From Scleromitrula shiraiana (taxonomy: Eukaryota; Ascomycota; Leotiomycetes; Helotiales; Sclerotiniaceae): DNA of 64,000 bases. Under the pieces are notes generated by a model that worked only from the letters and a program-made list of their open reading frames with translations, made no database searches and was not told where the DNA came from. Shown one piece after another: positions 1-11,169 of the stretch (its first letter is position 1; each line of letters opens with the position of its first letter). The DNA is taken from positions 186,001 to 250,000 of the forward strand of contig JABELC010000012.1 of assembly GCA_028455995.1 (NCBI GenBank), read 5' to 3'. Made by a program: the position numbers and the translations under genes.

Positions 1-157
1 CCTACAAGCTTTTATGGAAGATTATCACAAGTTGGTTCAAGATAAGACAACTGGGGCCATATAAAAAGGAAGATTGGCAGCACTAGAATAATAAAAGCTT
101 CGTTGAATGTATATCTATCTAGCAATCGTTCTATTCACCACAAGAAAAGAAACGATT

Positions 158-1726
158 TTATTGAGCCAACTTCAACAACCCCTCCAAATTAATACTCTTA
201 GGTCTCTCAATGGGCAATCCCAAAGCTCGATCCCAGATCAATTGAGCCAAAGGACCCAATCCTCTGCTAACACCAAAAGTAGCAGTATAATACAACGTCT
301 CGTGGAATCCATAATGATGGAACAATACACCCGAGCTAGAATCTACATTTGGGTATGGGTTTTTTGTCTTTCCATGTTCTTTCAAGACTTCCGGAGCAAT
401 CTCGGAATTTTTCTTGACAAGTCGGAAGACGGGATCTTTTGCGATCTCGGGTCGAGATGATGCATAATCCATCAAGGCTTGGAATCGAGGATCGGGTTTG
501 CGAAGAACGGCATGACCGTATCCTGGAACTACACGGCCGGATTTGAGTGTCGACCATAGATAGTCGGTTACATCTTTATCGGAGAAATCTTTTCCGACAT
601 GTTCTTGCATTTGGAGAATCCATCGCAGGACCTCCTGTGCGGCAAGGCTGGTCTTAATTAGTAAATGATGCATTGAGATCAGAAAGGTGTACCTACCCAT
701 GAAGAGGACCAGCGAGACCTTGTAGACCCGCACTATAACTCAAGAAAGGATCACTCAAAGCACTCCCAACCAAGTGAGTCGCATGTGCAGACACATTACC
801 ACCTTCATGATCACCATGAAGAGCCAAGTATAGTCGAAGTAAATCTTGGAAGTTCTCGTTCTCCTTTCCACCCTTACCAAGCATGGCTGCGAAATTGTAT
901 GACCAATCTTGTTCCAAATCGACCTTTGCTGGAAGAGCTCCACCGCCTCGGTATGAGTTTTGATAAATTTTAGCCGCAATTGTTGGAAGTTTGGCTAACA
1001 ACGAAATACTATCGTCAAAGGTTGGTTCCCAATAATCCGCCTTGTTCACTCCTTTTTCATAGGCCTTGGCGAATTTCGAGGTATGGGAAAGTGAGGAAAC
1101 GGCGATGGCGAATTGAGTCATAGGATGAAGATCTGTAGGGAAATTATCCAGCATTTTGTTAACGAAGTCGGGAAGTTCAGATTGTTCTGCCAATTCGCGA
1201 GAAAATTGTCGGACTTGGGAAGTGGAAGGGACCTGGCCGGTTAGAAGAAGCCAGAACATAGCTTCCGGTAACATTTCAGTACCAGAAGTTCCTTTCGGAA
1301 GTTCTTTTTGGCAATCCTTGATCGTTCTGCCATGAAATCTGATTCCTTCATTCGCATCTAAAACAGATCCTTCCCATACCATAGCCTTCAATCCTCTTTC
1401 ATGTTATTAGCTCTGTGTTTTGTAGAAAGTGTAGGGTTCGTACCTCATTCCACCAATAGTATTCTCGATTTTTACTTCTCCAATAACCTTTCCACTTGCT
1501 GCCTTGACCTTTTTCAGCAATTCGCGTTTCGCAGGGATGGCTTCTTTGAATGTAGTTTTGAGATCTGGTTCGGACGAGGTGGCATAACTTCGTTGGGCTG
1601 GAATAACTATATTACGGACACTGATAGGCTTTTTAGATATTAGAATTGATACAAAATTCCGTATGAATAGCAACTTACTCGCAATGATCTAAATGCCTGT
1701 GAGGCAGTTCTGGCGTTGACTGCCAT
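158..1726 (-). CDS. mcsA: Methylcitrate synthase, mitochondrial
   Basis: Citrate synthase-fold enzyme that condenses propionyl-CoA with oxaloacetate to 2-methylcitrate in mitochondria. I read four exons: 1726-1679, 1628-1444, 1395-697 and 647-158, joined by GT-AG introns of 48-50 nt, giving about 473 residues. The N-terminus (MAVNARTASQAFRSLR) looks like a mitochondrial presequence. Visible catalytic landmarks are LHGDHEGGN (first His), VPGYGHAVLR (second His) and YPNVDSSSGV (Asp). The mature N-terminal block (IPAKRELLKKVK, then IGGMRGLKAMVWEGSVLD) resembles fungal methylcitrate synthases as I remember them rather than the housekeeping citrate synthase. The divergent neighbour is a mitochondrial methylisocitrate lyase, which supports this assignment. 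A propionyl-CoA-accepting citrate synthase of the general type is the alternative. The exon chain is intact. Confidence 0.88.
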
Positions 1727-2324
1727 ATCGTCTTTGGATTAGGAGCTCGGATGGGGTAATCGTGGGGTAATTTGGCGGGGTAATTACCTCTTTTAGTATC
1801 TGGAAGTTAATTGTTAAAGGAGTTCCAGAAGAATGAGTTAATTAATATATCTTCTTGTCTTGAAGAAAATAATAGAAGATGATCTCAATTGTTACTGCGT
1901 AAGAAACCTTTTATCTTCGGGCTCAAAGAGGAGTTGTGAGATTGATATTGGTAGCATTCCATGTTCCCCGACCGATGTGAGCCGAGGAGAAACGGAGCCG
2001 GTAAACCCCAGTTTTGATTGACGAATGGAGGCCCGTGAGTGTGGAAATAACGATTTGTGGTGTATAGCTAACAAGATTTTGGTAGACGGATGGGAGGCTG
2101 GAGTGTCTGTATAACTCAAAATCTTAGGCTACACTCGCAACTAAAACAACCGAGGCAGCAATATCCACACACCCACTGTGAGCCGGATTATCAACTACGA
2201 CATACCAATGACCGGCGTGGTAGAGAGGCATTGCTTGATCAGCAACAATTGAAAGGTAGGAGAAGATTTAGCTGATTGTTTCTCTCTCTTCATTTCATTT
2301 CCAATAGAGATTCGATCATCCAAA
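1727..2324. promoter_or_regulatory. Divergent promoter region of the methylcitrate pair
   Basis: These 598 bp separate the start codons of the synthase (leftward) and the lyase (rightward), so both promoters and both 5' leaders must lie here. A pyrimidine-rich run (CTCTCTCTTCATTTC) lies about 40 nt upstream of the lyase ATG, typical of fungal leaders. I could not identify a specific regulator site. Shared control by propionate or amino-acid catabolism is inference from the arrangement. Confidence 0.6.
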
Positions 2325-4173
2325 ATGCTTCGCAGACTTGCAACTGTAGCTCCCCGCCGAGCTGTGATTGTAAGGTCCTCAATCATACCAATCAGAAATT
2401 TATCTGTCACTGCTTACAGAATGTCGTCTTTCAGTGCTGTTGAATATTCTAAAGAGAAACCCTCAACTGCTGATTCATTCCAACTGCTTCCAGAGGCACA
2501 AAAAGCTGGTGCGGCTGAAGATGCATTATACGAGGCTCAAATAGAGGAAGTACAGAAATGGTGGAGTAGTCCAAGATATGAAGGAATCAAAAGACCGTAT
2601 TCTGCGGCAGATGTGGTATCGAAACGTGGTAGCCAGCAGCAATTATATCCAAGTTCTGTCATGGCGAGGAAGCTCTTTAATTTGATCAAGGAGAGGGAGG
2701 CAAAGGGGGAGCCGATACACACAAGTAAGCAGGGAAGAATGGCAGTTTCAAAACAGATCGAACCTAGCTAAACAGAATCTAGTGGGTGCTATCGATCCTG
2801 TACAAATGACACAACAAGCTGCGAATCAAGAAGTTTTATACGTTTCTGGTTGGGCCTGCTCGTCGGTCCTCACAACTACGAACGAAGTATCTCCGGACTT
2901 TGGCGATTATCCTTACAACACAGTACCGAACCAAGTTCAGCGATTAGCAAAAGCACAATCAATGCACGATAGAAAACAATGGGATGCGCGAAGGAAATTG
3001 AGTAAAGAGGAGCGTGCGAACACTCCATATACCGATTACTTGAGGCCCATCATTGCAGATGGTGACACAGGCCATGGCGGATTATCTGCAGTATTAAAAC
3101 TTGCGAAGCTTTTTGCTGAGAATGGTGCGGCAGGTGTACACTTTGAAGACCAAATGCATGGAGGTAAAAAATGTGGCCATCTTGCTGGCAAGGTGCTCGT
3201 ACCTGCTGGTGAACATATCAATCGTCTAGTGGCTGCCAGATTTCAATGGGACGTTATGGGCACTGAGAATCTCGTAATTGCAAGAACAGATTCCGAGAGT
3301 GGAAAACTCCTCAGCAGCGCCATTGATGTCCGCGACCATGAATTCATAAAAGGCGTTGCAGAAGATGGCATCGAGTCTCTAGCAGAAACATTACAAGCTA
3401 TGGAGCTTTCTGGTGCATCGGGTGCCGAAATTGACATCTTTGAAGCGGAGTGGGTGAAAAAAACTGAATTAATGACATGCGATGAAGCTGTTGCCAAGCA
3501 ATTAAGAGAACAAGGCGTGTCTCAATCGAAAATTGATGAATATTTGCAAGCTACGAGTAAAAATCGTAACATGTCAATAAACAAACGTAAACAGTTGGCA
3601 TCACAATACAGCAGCAAACCCATTATATTCAACATCGATATTCCACGAACGCGAGAAGGTTTCTATCACTACAAGGCTGGCATGGAAGCCGCCACCAAAC
3701 GAGCCATTGAATATGCCCCATTTGCCGACCTTTTATGGGTTGAAACTGGTGATCCAAATGTGAAAAATGCCGCCCAATTTGCCGGGGAAATCAGAGACAA
3801 GTACCCGGGTAAAGGACTTGTATACAACCTTTCACCATCATTCAATTGGATGGGCCATGGGTTTACTGACGAAACACTTAAATCATTCATTTGGGATATC
3901 GCCAAACACGGATTTGTCCTCCAACTAATCTCCCTTGCCGGCCTTCATTCTACAGCTACGATATCAAATGAACTATCAAAAGCCTTCAAAGAGGATGGTA
4001 TGCTGGCTTACGTAAATTTAATTCAGAGGAGGGAAAAGGAGCTAGGTGTGGATGTCCTAACCCACCAAAAATGGAGTGGTGCGTCATACATCGATGGGAT
4101 ACTCGGCGCTATCCAAAGTGGGAGTAGCAGTAGTAAGAGTATGGGGGATGGAAATACAGAAGGTCAGTTCTAG
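2325..4173 (+). CDS. mclA: 2-Methylisocitrate lyase, mitochondrial (isocitrate lyase family)
   Basis: Cleaves 2-methylisocitrate to pyruvate and succinate, the last step of the methylcitrate cycle. Two exons, 2325-2724 and 2783-4173, with a 58-nt intron, give about 596 residues. The arginine-rich N-terminus (MLRRLATVAPRRAVIVRSS) is a likely mitochondrial presequence; glyoxylate-cycle isocitrate lyases lack one. The family signature KKCGHLAGK is present with the catalytic Cys near residue 264, preceded by ADGDTGHGG, which carries metal and substrate contacts. The splice recreates an ATG codon (..THT then MGAIDP), so MGAIDP is internal and not a start. The neighbour upstream is methylcitrate synthase, divergently transcribed, which argues for the methylisocitrate rather than the isocitrate form. 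No damage seen. Confidence 0.9.
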
Positions 4174-6264
4174 GCTGTTACGCTGTATAGTAATTGAAAT
4201 AATTCATTCCATCCTGTGCATTCCAATTGATAACACCGTTTATTTTTTCACCGAATTTTCTTCCATTACTGTTCTTACTACATCAATCATCTTACTGTGT
4301 TATCTTTTTGAATTTTGCGTATAATCATCGATAATTTTCCTTCTGTGGCGTTACAGATTGGGCTGTGTGGTAGACATTGGGTAAGGCTTTATTTACAACT
4401 AAAGGGAATAATTATTCAGATAACCCAAACGATTACTCTTTAAACTTCAACAGCGAGTACTTCTGTCGATCATTAGATAGTAGGAGTGTGTCGAATACTA
4501 GTGTATCTTTTGAAAACCAAACTAGACTGCTAAAACTTCAAAATGCCAAGATCTGCGATATTTTTCGCTAACCCTTAGTCGGACTTGATAAAAGCAAAAT
4601 ATTTGTCCGGCTAATAAGTCAGTTACTAGTAGTCGCGCGATAAAATTTGGTAAGTGATTTTTCGCTGTTCCTTTTGAACCGAATCACATTTCGGTACTAG
4701 CACGCACAAATTTGGAGTATTGTTTACATGATACTTATAATCTAATTGCTCTGTACACATTTGGGTGGATCATCAAATCTACCTATGTGGTTATATCGTA
4801 GTGAAATATTACGGGCACTCAGTGGATTGGATCCAGTTTGGATGTTGTTGTATTTGTTTTTTGTGTATCTATAGTCAAAGATCATTAGATCTTCAATTTT
4901 AAATTCAATTACAACATCTCACTGCTTGATTGCTAATAATGTGATACTGACCTGACTGATTCAATTGTATCTCACATTCAAATTCCATGCTATTAATTTA
5001 CTGTCCACCATACAAGTAGTATCGTCATCTGATAGGTTTCATTATGCATCTTAGGTACCTAGGTAAGTATAAAAAATCCCACAACGTTGCGATATCTAGT
5101 TTAAGAGAATACTTCCTGTGCATGAAAATATTCATGTTGAAAAATGACAACACGAGAATTGATCAAATATTACAACATTTAGTATTTCAAAGCTGTAGTC
5201 TTTGTATTATCTCAAGGTAGGCTCGACCTATAAGTTCGTGCAGAACCAACCTCACTCTTGCCGTCACCTCAATAAGGAAAGTCCATGTGTCTAGCATTAT
5301 TATCCAATTATATTTTGCAGGTGCAATGTTATTCCCCCAAAAGAAAAACATTTGAAAGGAGAAATATGTGTTCTAATATAGTGTTTGGTCAGTAAGATAA
5401 ATCATTAATTGCCACCACTATTTCCAAATTGGATGCAGCTCAATTTAATATAACTGTAACCTCTCGATGCAATTTGATCCAATGATAAAAATGTTCCGGA
5501 ATAAATGGAAAGAAATGAGAGTAGACATTTTTATCAATTGGACATAATATCACCAATAACATCCACAGACATGAAGTTAAAATCCACTTACCCAAACAGC
5601 ATGCAGTCGATGTGAAATTTCTAGATATGTAGGTATACAATAAAAGTTATTTTTGTATCTCATCCTGTCCAAAGAATCCATTGGTTAATGAAACAAGCTT
5701 ATTGATATTAGAGATAATCTCTCCGCATTTCGTTGCTCATTATCGTTACATATACGTCGCTTATACGTTATTAATCATGTATTGATTCAGTCTCAGATTT
5801 ATGGATGGGTTAGGTGAATGCAGAACATATGATGAAATTTTTCAAATGATATCTGTTGGAGTTGTTAATGATTTGGAGGAGAATTTCAGTTGTTGGGTAA
5901 GGGGAAGGGGGTGGGTGTAGCACGAGGTACAGATAAAGAGTAGAAAGTAGAGAAATAGACATGGGACTAGAGAGAAGAGGGTTTATTTGGATCATGTTGA
6001 TATTTTGGCAAATCTTCAGTATCAACATAATCACGAATAATTCGAGATGAGTATTTAGCAAAAAATCCAGAACGAGAGGTTTGATGGTTTACAAGTCCGA
6101 GAAATAATCTTCAATATTATAAGAACGAAACAACCTCGAGCATACAGTATCTATAACTAGCCATGGATGGATTTTTGAGATGTTGTCACAGGTAGCAGCG
6201 ATGGAGAAAAAATAATTTTCCAATTGAGCGCCTAAAGCCTTTCCATGATCCAACTCGAAAGTGG
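4174..6264. other. Gene-free stretch
   Basis: About 2.1 kb of AT-rich DNA holding only short, low-complexity reading frames in all frames. I see no protein family, RNA gene or clear repeat. The first few hundred bases hold the lyase 3' UTR. Confidence 0.5.
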
Positions 6265-7223
6265 CTAAATAATGTGATGAAACGTTCGCTTTTGCCCATG
6301 CCTCCTATCACGACAAGCATAATACCACTCCGAAGCAATTCTTAACATTAGCATAAGAAACAACAAGATCGACACCACGCAGAGTACAACTATCGTTACG
6401 ATGCTAGCGAATCGACTTATTTCTTGAATACTTCTCCATAGAGCGCGATTACCTAGCGATTCCACTGCCATTCCTAATTGCAACGCGCTTAGAACAATTG
6501 ATGCCATTGCCAGAATAAACAAAATTGGTCCATAGAACCGTGCGAAATAAGCGCCATATTGACCATACACTTTATGAAAGATGCTCTTTCCAAGAATAAA
6601 TTTGATATAAAAATTTAAACTGAGAAGAAGAATTTCTCCAAATGTATAACGTCCAGTGACATCGGCATCGCCAATTCGAGGAAGATTAGAAGAGAGTCGC
6701 GAGAAGGATTCCCAAGTTACCCATGATGGAATGAGTTTTTTCTCAATAGCGATATTAAAATCTGATTCGTAAGAACTAGATATCGATATGTGCATAGGAA
6801 ACCGAGTGCTGAACGTTTGATATTCTCCCTCTCTGATCCCAATGTCGAAGTTGGAGATATGAGATAGATGTTCCAGAAATCAAACGATAAGAGGTATTTA
6901 GGTATCGGTTTGATAAATATTCGATCGTAATACCATATTAGATGTAGCTCAGGGTTTTCTGATATAACGATATTGCGGAGTTTGACAGCTTGATGGTGGA
7001 GAGGCCCGATGGGGGCGCTGGATTGAGTGGACATCCACCAAAGCCGTGGGGGCATTTTCTCGAGTATGGGAGTGCAAAGATCTCGTGATACAAATGCTGA
7101 TAGCTCGCCAGTATTTCGAAGTGAAATTTGCGGGTAGCCGGGTAGACTTTGAACTTCATTTGGATTATATTGTCCATTGTAAAGTTCGTTTTCTTTTTCG
7201 AATGGGGCCATAATGATGCTCAT
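6265..7223 (-). pseudogene. DUF6601-type fungal membrane protein, frameshifted
   Basis: Two reading frames on the minus strand together match a fungal family of unknown function that I recognise as DUF6601-like. The first part (7223 to about 6780) carries RLWWMSTQSS, IGPLHHQAVK, LHLIWYYDRIFIKPIP and RSALGFLCTYRYL. The second part (about 6770 to 6265) carries YESDFNIA, ADVTGRYTFGE and YGAYFARFYGPILF, then two hydrophobic segments and a basic tail. The family runs through this point without a break, so a one-base loss near 6771-6779 has shifted the frame. Two close ATGs (7223 and 7211) could start it. Most likely a recent pseudogene; a sequencing error is the alternative. Function unknown; the C-terminal helices suggest a membrane location. 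Confidence 0.6.
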
Positions 7224-7646
7224 TTCACAAGTTGCTTTTATTGTAGTCGTTGAGCTCAAAGTAATGTTCACATTATTGCATAACCCGAGCGACAATATCT
7301 GGGAATGTAAGAATGAAGCTGAGGACGTCAATTTTGCGTTGTGAATTGGGGGCTTTCCTATACACACCTAGTAAGTGAATACACACAATCTGCCTCATCG
7401 TCATCACCGCATACTCAGAAGTATTAGCTTGTGTAATCAATATTCTATTGTATAAATTGAGTGCGTACAGCAGGTGGGATAGCTTCAACACCACCATCGA
7501 TTGCCCTTGTTTCTTGAAAGCATACTTCCGAAGGTCATTGCAGGGCATATAATGGCTCCTCTTACTGATCTCAAACTATTGTTGGTTTTCCTTTTTAATA
7601 ATCCGATTATGAGAACTGAAGGCGAAAAGCATAAGGCAAAGCAATT

Positions 7647-8342
7647 ATGGAGACTTTAAAGATGCCAAAGGAGGTTAACCCAGCGGATTTGGGACTTCAT
7701 GTACTTGTTGATTGCATCGATCCTGCTATTGAGTATGTTCTTTTAATATTCCTTGGTTTTAAATACTGACCTCAACGAAGTATCGTTGCTGTTCATGGAC
7801 TCGAGGCTACATCTTCAACAACTTGGACGAAAGCGCGGGAAATTCTAGCGAGGTTCATGGCACATTCAAGGACTGTGAAGATATTGTTTCATTGGCCATT
7901 TCACCCAGCGGTAAAGTACTGGCTTCCGGTTCTTGTAATGGAGATATCCGCCTATGGGATATAGATAGGCGTACGATGTACAGTACCATCAGCGGTCATG
8001 ATTGGGTTCAGGTTACTTCAGCTTCCTTTAACCCTAAAATGTCAGAACTAGTTTCCGTCTACGATGATTGATTCATGTTGTCTTGGGGTATAGGATTAGA
8101 GAGGCCATCGAGAGAATTCCCAAGCTCGAGCTATCTGATTTAAGCGTATCCTTAGACGCATCTTCGGCCTTTCAAGAATACTTTCTATCAAACAACTGGA
8201 TCACCAAAAAATAGGAAATAAAGTGCAAAATGTTCTATGGCTTCCTCGTCGTTATCGACCATTCAAGATATACATTCACAATGAATTTATAGTCATAACG
8301 TATGGGTCTGGTAACATTTTCTTTTTCGGACTTCAACTGAGA
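7647..8342 (+). pseudogene. Relic of a NACHT/WD40 (NLR-like) gene with internal deletion
   Basis: Three collinear pieces match the ends of fungal STAND proteins. Piece 1 (7647-about 7840) begins METLKMPKEVN, has one plausible intron (7732-7782), and reads DIVAVHGLEATSSTTW, the lipase-like N-terminal domain start of these proteins. Piece 2 (about 7840-8071) is in another frame and holds a WD repeat (SPSGKVLASGS, IRLWDID). Piece 3 (8098-8340) reads NNWITKK, a stop, then in a shifted frame NVLWLPRRYRPF and GSGNIFFF, the usual C-terminal end of such WD40 proteins. The NTPase domain and most WD repeats, normally over 2 kb, are missing. This looks like a deletion derivative that then collected a stop and a frameshift at an A-run. 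No function expected. Confidence 0.6.
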
Positions 8343-9044
8343 TAATTACTGCATTATCCAGACGAATACGAGCTTCAATATTCGTTGGCTATCATGCAAC
8401 CTTTGTCTTCACTTCGACAACTTCATTTTGTTTTCTCTTGTCTGGTTATGACTGAGAAGATGAGGGAGTTGTGTTTACTATTGAGCGGATGCAATGAGAT
8501 ATTCTCCAAGGAAAAGAGAACGGGGGAAATGAATGGTATTCTCCCATTGTGTGATCGAGATGGTGATAAGGCCATGGTTTTCCCTCCCTCCCTGGGAAAT
8601 AAACAAGCGAAGAATAGAGCAGATAACAATGGGGGACAGAGAAAAGTTGAAAATCTTGGAACTAGCGAAGTTCAGACCCTGTTTTTATTTATGTAAAGAA
8701 CCATATCTATCACGTGTTTCATTCATGTTCTGCCTTTGGTATGTAGCATTTTTTCTTGCAAATGAAGCCAAGAGTTATTCATGTTCAATTTCTTTTCTTC
8801 ATCGTTGTTGCAATCATTTTCCCGCGTTCTTGATTATTATGCTATAGTTCAGTGGAATGATGGAAACATAAGGATAGTGAAGTAGTTTGGAAATTCAACG
8901 CGTATCTTGCATGAATGATAAAGAATAACTCCCATTGATTCATAGATTTGTCATTGCTTTGTGCTACCAGATTGTTATAATCTCAATTCAACCGCATGCA
9001 GGTTAAACTTAAAAGACAATCTCCATAAGAGCTACTCATACTCA
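8343..9044. other. Gene-free stretch
   Basis: Contains open frames of about 100 codons on both strands (8385-8847) with no recognisable family and biased composition. I treat them as chance. It includes the 3' UTR of the leftward dehydrogenase. Confidence 0.4.
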
Positions 9045-9852
9045 TTACCAGGGAAACTTCATCTCATCAAAGGACTGGAAAGTTCCCGAAGTTTCTTCCT
9101 TCGTTGCATTGTCAATTTTCGCCAACATCCCCTTAATACTATCTTCTAATTTGACTGGTGCCTCCTTCATACCATTTGATTGGGCCGCATGATTTCCCAT
9201 ATCCGTTTGGACCCAACCCGGGCTTAGAGCAAAAGAGATGAGTCTCTCGTTCTCGAAATGAATTTTTCGTGTCAGGTAGTTTAATGCCGCTTTGGACATT
9301 CCGTATGCACTGCATGGAATAGGAATATCTCCCATCATACCAATAGAAGCGAGACCACTGGTTAGAGCTAGGAAAATAGGATGCTCGAGGGGGGACTTTT
9401 GGAGAAGCGGGAAGGTGGCTTGGAAAAGTGCGAATACTCCGATGGCGTTGACTTCATAATGAGAACGTATTTCTGAGACGGGTGTCTCGGTGGCAGGTCC
9501 GTAGTAGTTGCTTATTCCGGCATTGGCAATCACGACGTCAATGTGAGAGATGTTGTGCTCAGCTTGAAGCGTTTTGATGGCGGTAAATGGTGATTCATCG
9601 TCTGTGCTGGATATGGCAGCTGGAATTACTTTGCTGTCTGTGCCAGTTGGAACGGCAAGGAGTGACTGTGAAGTGGGGTGAGCAATGTCACGGACACCGG
9701 CAATGACGGTTGTGTTTGGTCTTTGGACTAGAGCTTCGAGAAGACCACGGCCGAGACCTAGAAGTTTGTTAGTTGAATCTAGAAATCTCGGAACGAAGGT
9801 GTAAGTTACCTCTGTTTGCACCAGTTATGAGATAGGTCTTTGAAGCAGACAT
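9045..9852 (-). CDS. Short-chain dehydrogenase/reductase
   Basis: NAD(P)-dependent oxidoreductase of the classical SDR superfamily, 251 residues in two exons (9852-9810 and 9757-9045; 52-nt intron). The splice joins TGANRG to LGRG, giving the glycine-rich nucleotide-binding motif TGANRGLGRG. Further landmarks are VVIANAGISN (NAG motif), the catalytic Tyr/Lys in SAYGMSKAAL with the preceding LTSG serine region, and LSPGWVQTDMG after the active site. Length is normal for the family. The substrate cannot be inferred; similar fungal proteins are annotated as cytosolic carbonyl reductases (csgA/sniffer-like). It is the only intact gene between 4.2 and 14.7 kb. Confidence 0.9.
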
Positions 9853-11169
9853 TGTATTTGTGGCTTTTGTTAGGGGTGGGTGGGGTTGATGAACGAAACT
9901 CTGCCTTTTTTTGGCTGGCAAAAGTCAATGAAAGTGTTTAATGTAATCGATATATAATGAGATGGTAGATTTATTGTGAGTTTCTCGAACGAAAAATGGA
10001 GGAGAATGGATGTACTCTTATACTTTTCACGTAGACCGCTCCATCTAAATCGACGCTACATGCTGCTTACATAGCATGGATCTTCACGGACCGCGGACCC
10101 CAGAAAAATCCATTCACGGTCTCTTAAATCCTCAAGTGCATGGTTTCATACCACATTGATGTGGGCCGGGGGGTGGAGTTTTGCCGATGCCGAATTCCCA
10201 CTGTTCTTGCTTACAGCAGCCCCTCAATGGTTTGAATGACACTCCTATGATTTCGCAAAGTATGTCATGGGCCACCATAGTTGAGAATAGCTTGTGCATT
10301 GCACTGATTACCCGAGCAAGCTTGATTGGTAATGCAATTTTGGTTATGAAATACTTTCATAGTGTTCCTATAGCTTCTCCGGGGCCATTCATTCCATTGA
10401 TCATTTATAAACAGATAAGACACGATGAGTTTGAGTGGTTGCTACCATTTTCTACTTTGGGTTAGTGCAATATGTCAGAATTAATCCTATCGCGGTTAGC
10501 GCCTGACAGTCGCTTATAAATCTGACCTCGGGATCTAACTCCACAATTTCAGGAAGAACATCCACCGGGCGACATCGACGACAACACACCTGGGCAGGCT
10601 CGACAAGCAAGATGGGGTGCTTAACATATCTTACTGAAGTTCATCTTGTCCCACACTATCTCACCTCATATCATCTCATCTTGTCATATTTCTTTGTGAC
10701 CTTACATTTCAATGTTGCGTTCTTGAATCCATGGAGTGTTCAACCAAGTGGTTCATAGTTGAAAGCTATCAGCGTGAAAAATGTCAAGTGTATCGGAGAT
10801 TTACATTATGTGTGAATGTGGTTGGTATTATTCAAGGCTCAAAGCTCAAATTGTCTTGCGTTCGATTTAGAGCCTTTACTGGCATCTGTTGGCATTTACT
10901 CTATACCCATCATCTCTGTTCATTCTTGCTGAAACTTTCATTGATCTTCTCTTATTACCCACAATGTAAAACTAAAGTCAATCTTATTTTCCTTTTGTCC
11001 CTAGGCAAGAGTCTGCGAAGGTAAATTGAATATTCACTTGGGGAAATTGAGTGCAGGGCACAACAATATTTTCGTCTGGGAAGAAAAATCTGTTCTGCCT
11101 CGACAAATTCGTCAATGACTCCAAAATACCCTATCTTCCAAAATTACTACCTACAATACAGCCGACAGT
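9853..11169. other. Gene-free stretch with decayed sequence
   Basis: No intact gene. Small open frames (10181-10465, 10731-11024) match nothing I know. Around 10480-10555 the sequence weakly recalls a tRNA, but stems do not close. The last part may contain the original promoter of the broken gene that follows. Confidence 0.4.

Noticed and set aside
1892..2119. 75-codon minus frame in the divergent promoter
   Set aside because: No family or splice link to the synthase gene, whose start is well supported at 1726.
8385..8847. Overlapping open frames of about 100 codons on both strands
   Set aside because: No family, no splice model, biased composition; likely chance.
10478..10555. tRNA-like sequence (GGTTAGCGCC, TTATAAAT, a box-B-like GGGATCTAACTCC)
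   Set aside because: The acceptor, anticodon and T stems do not close; at most a relic.
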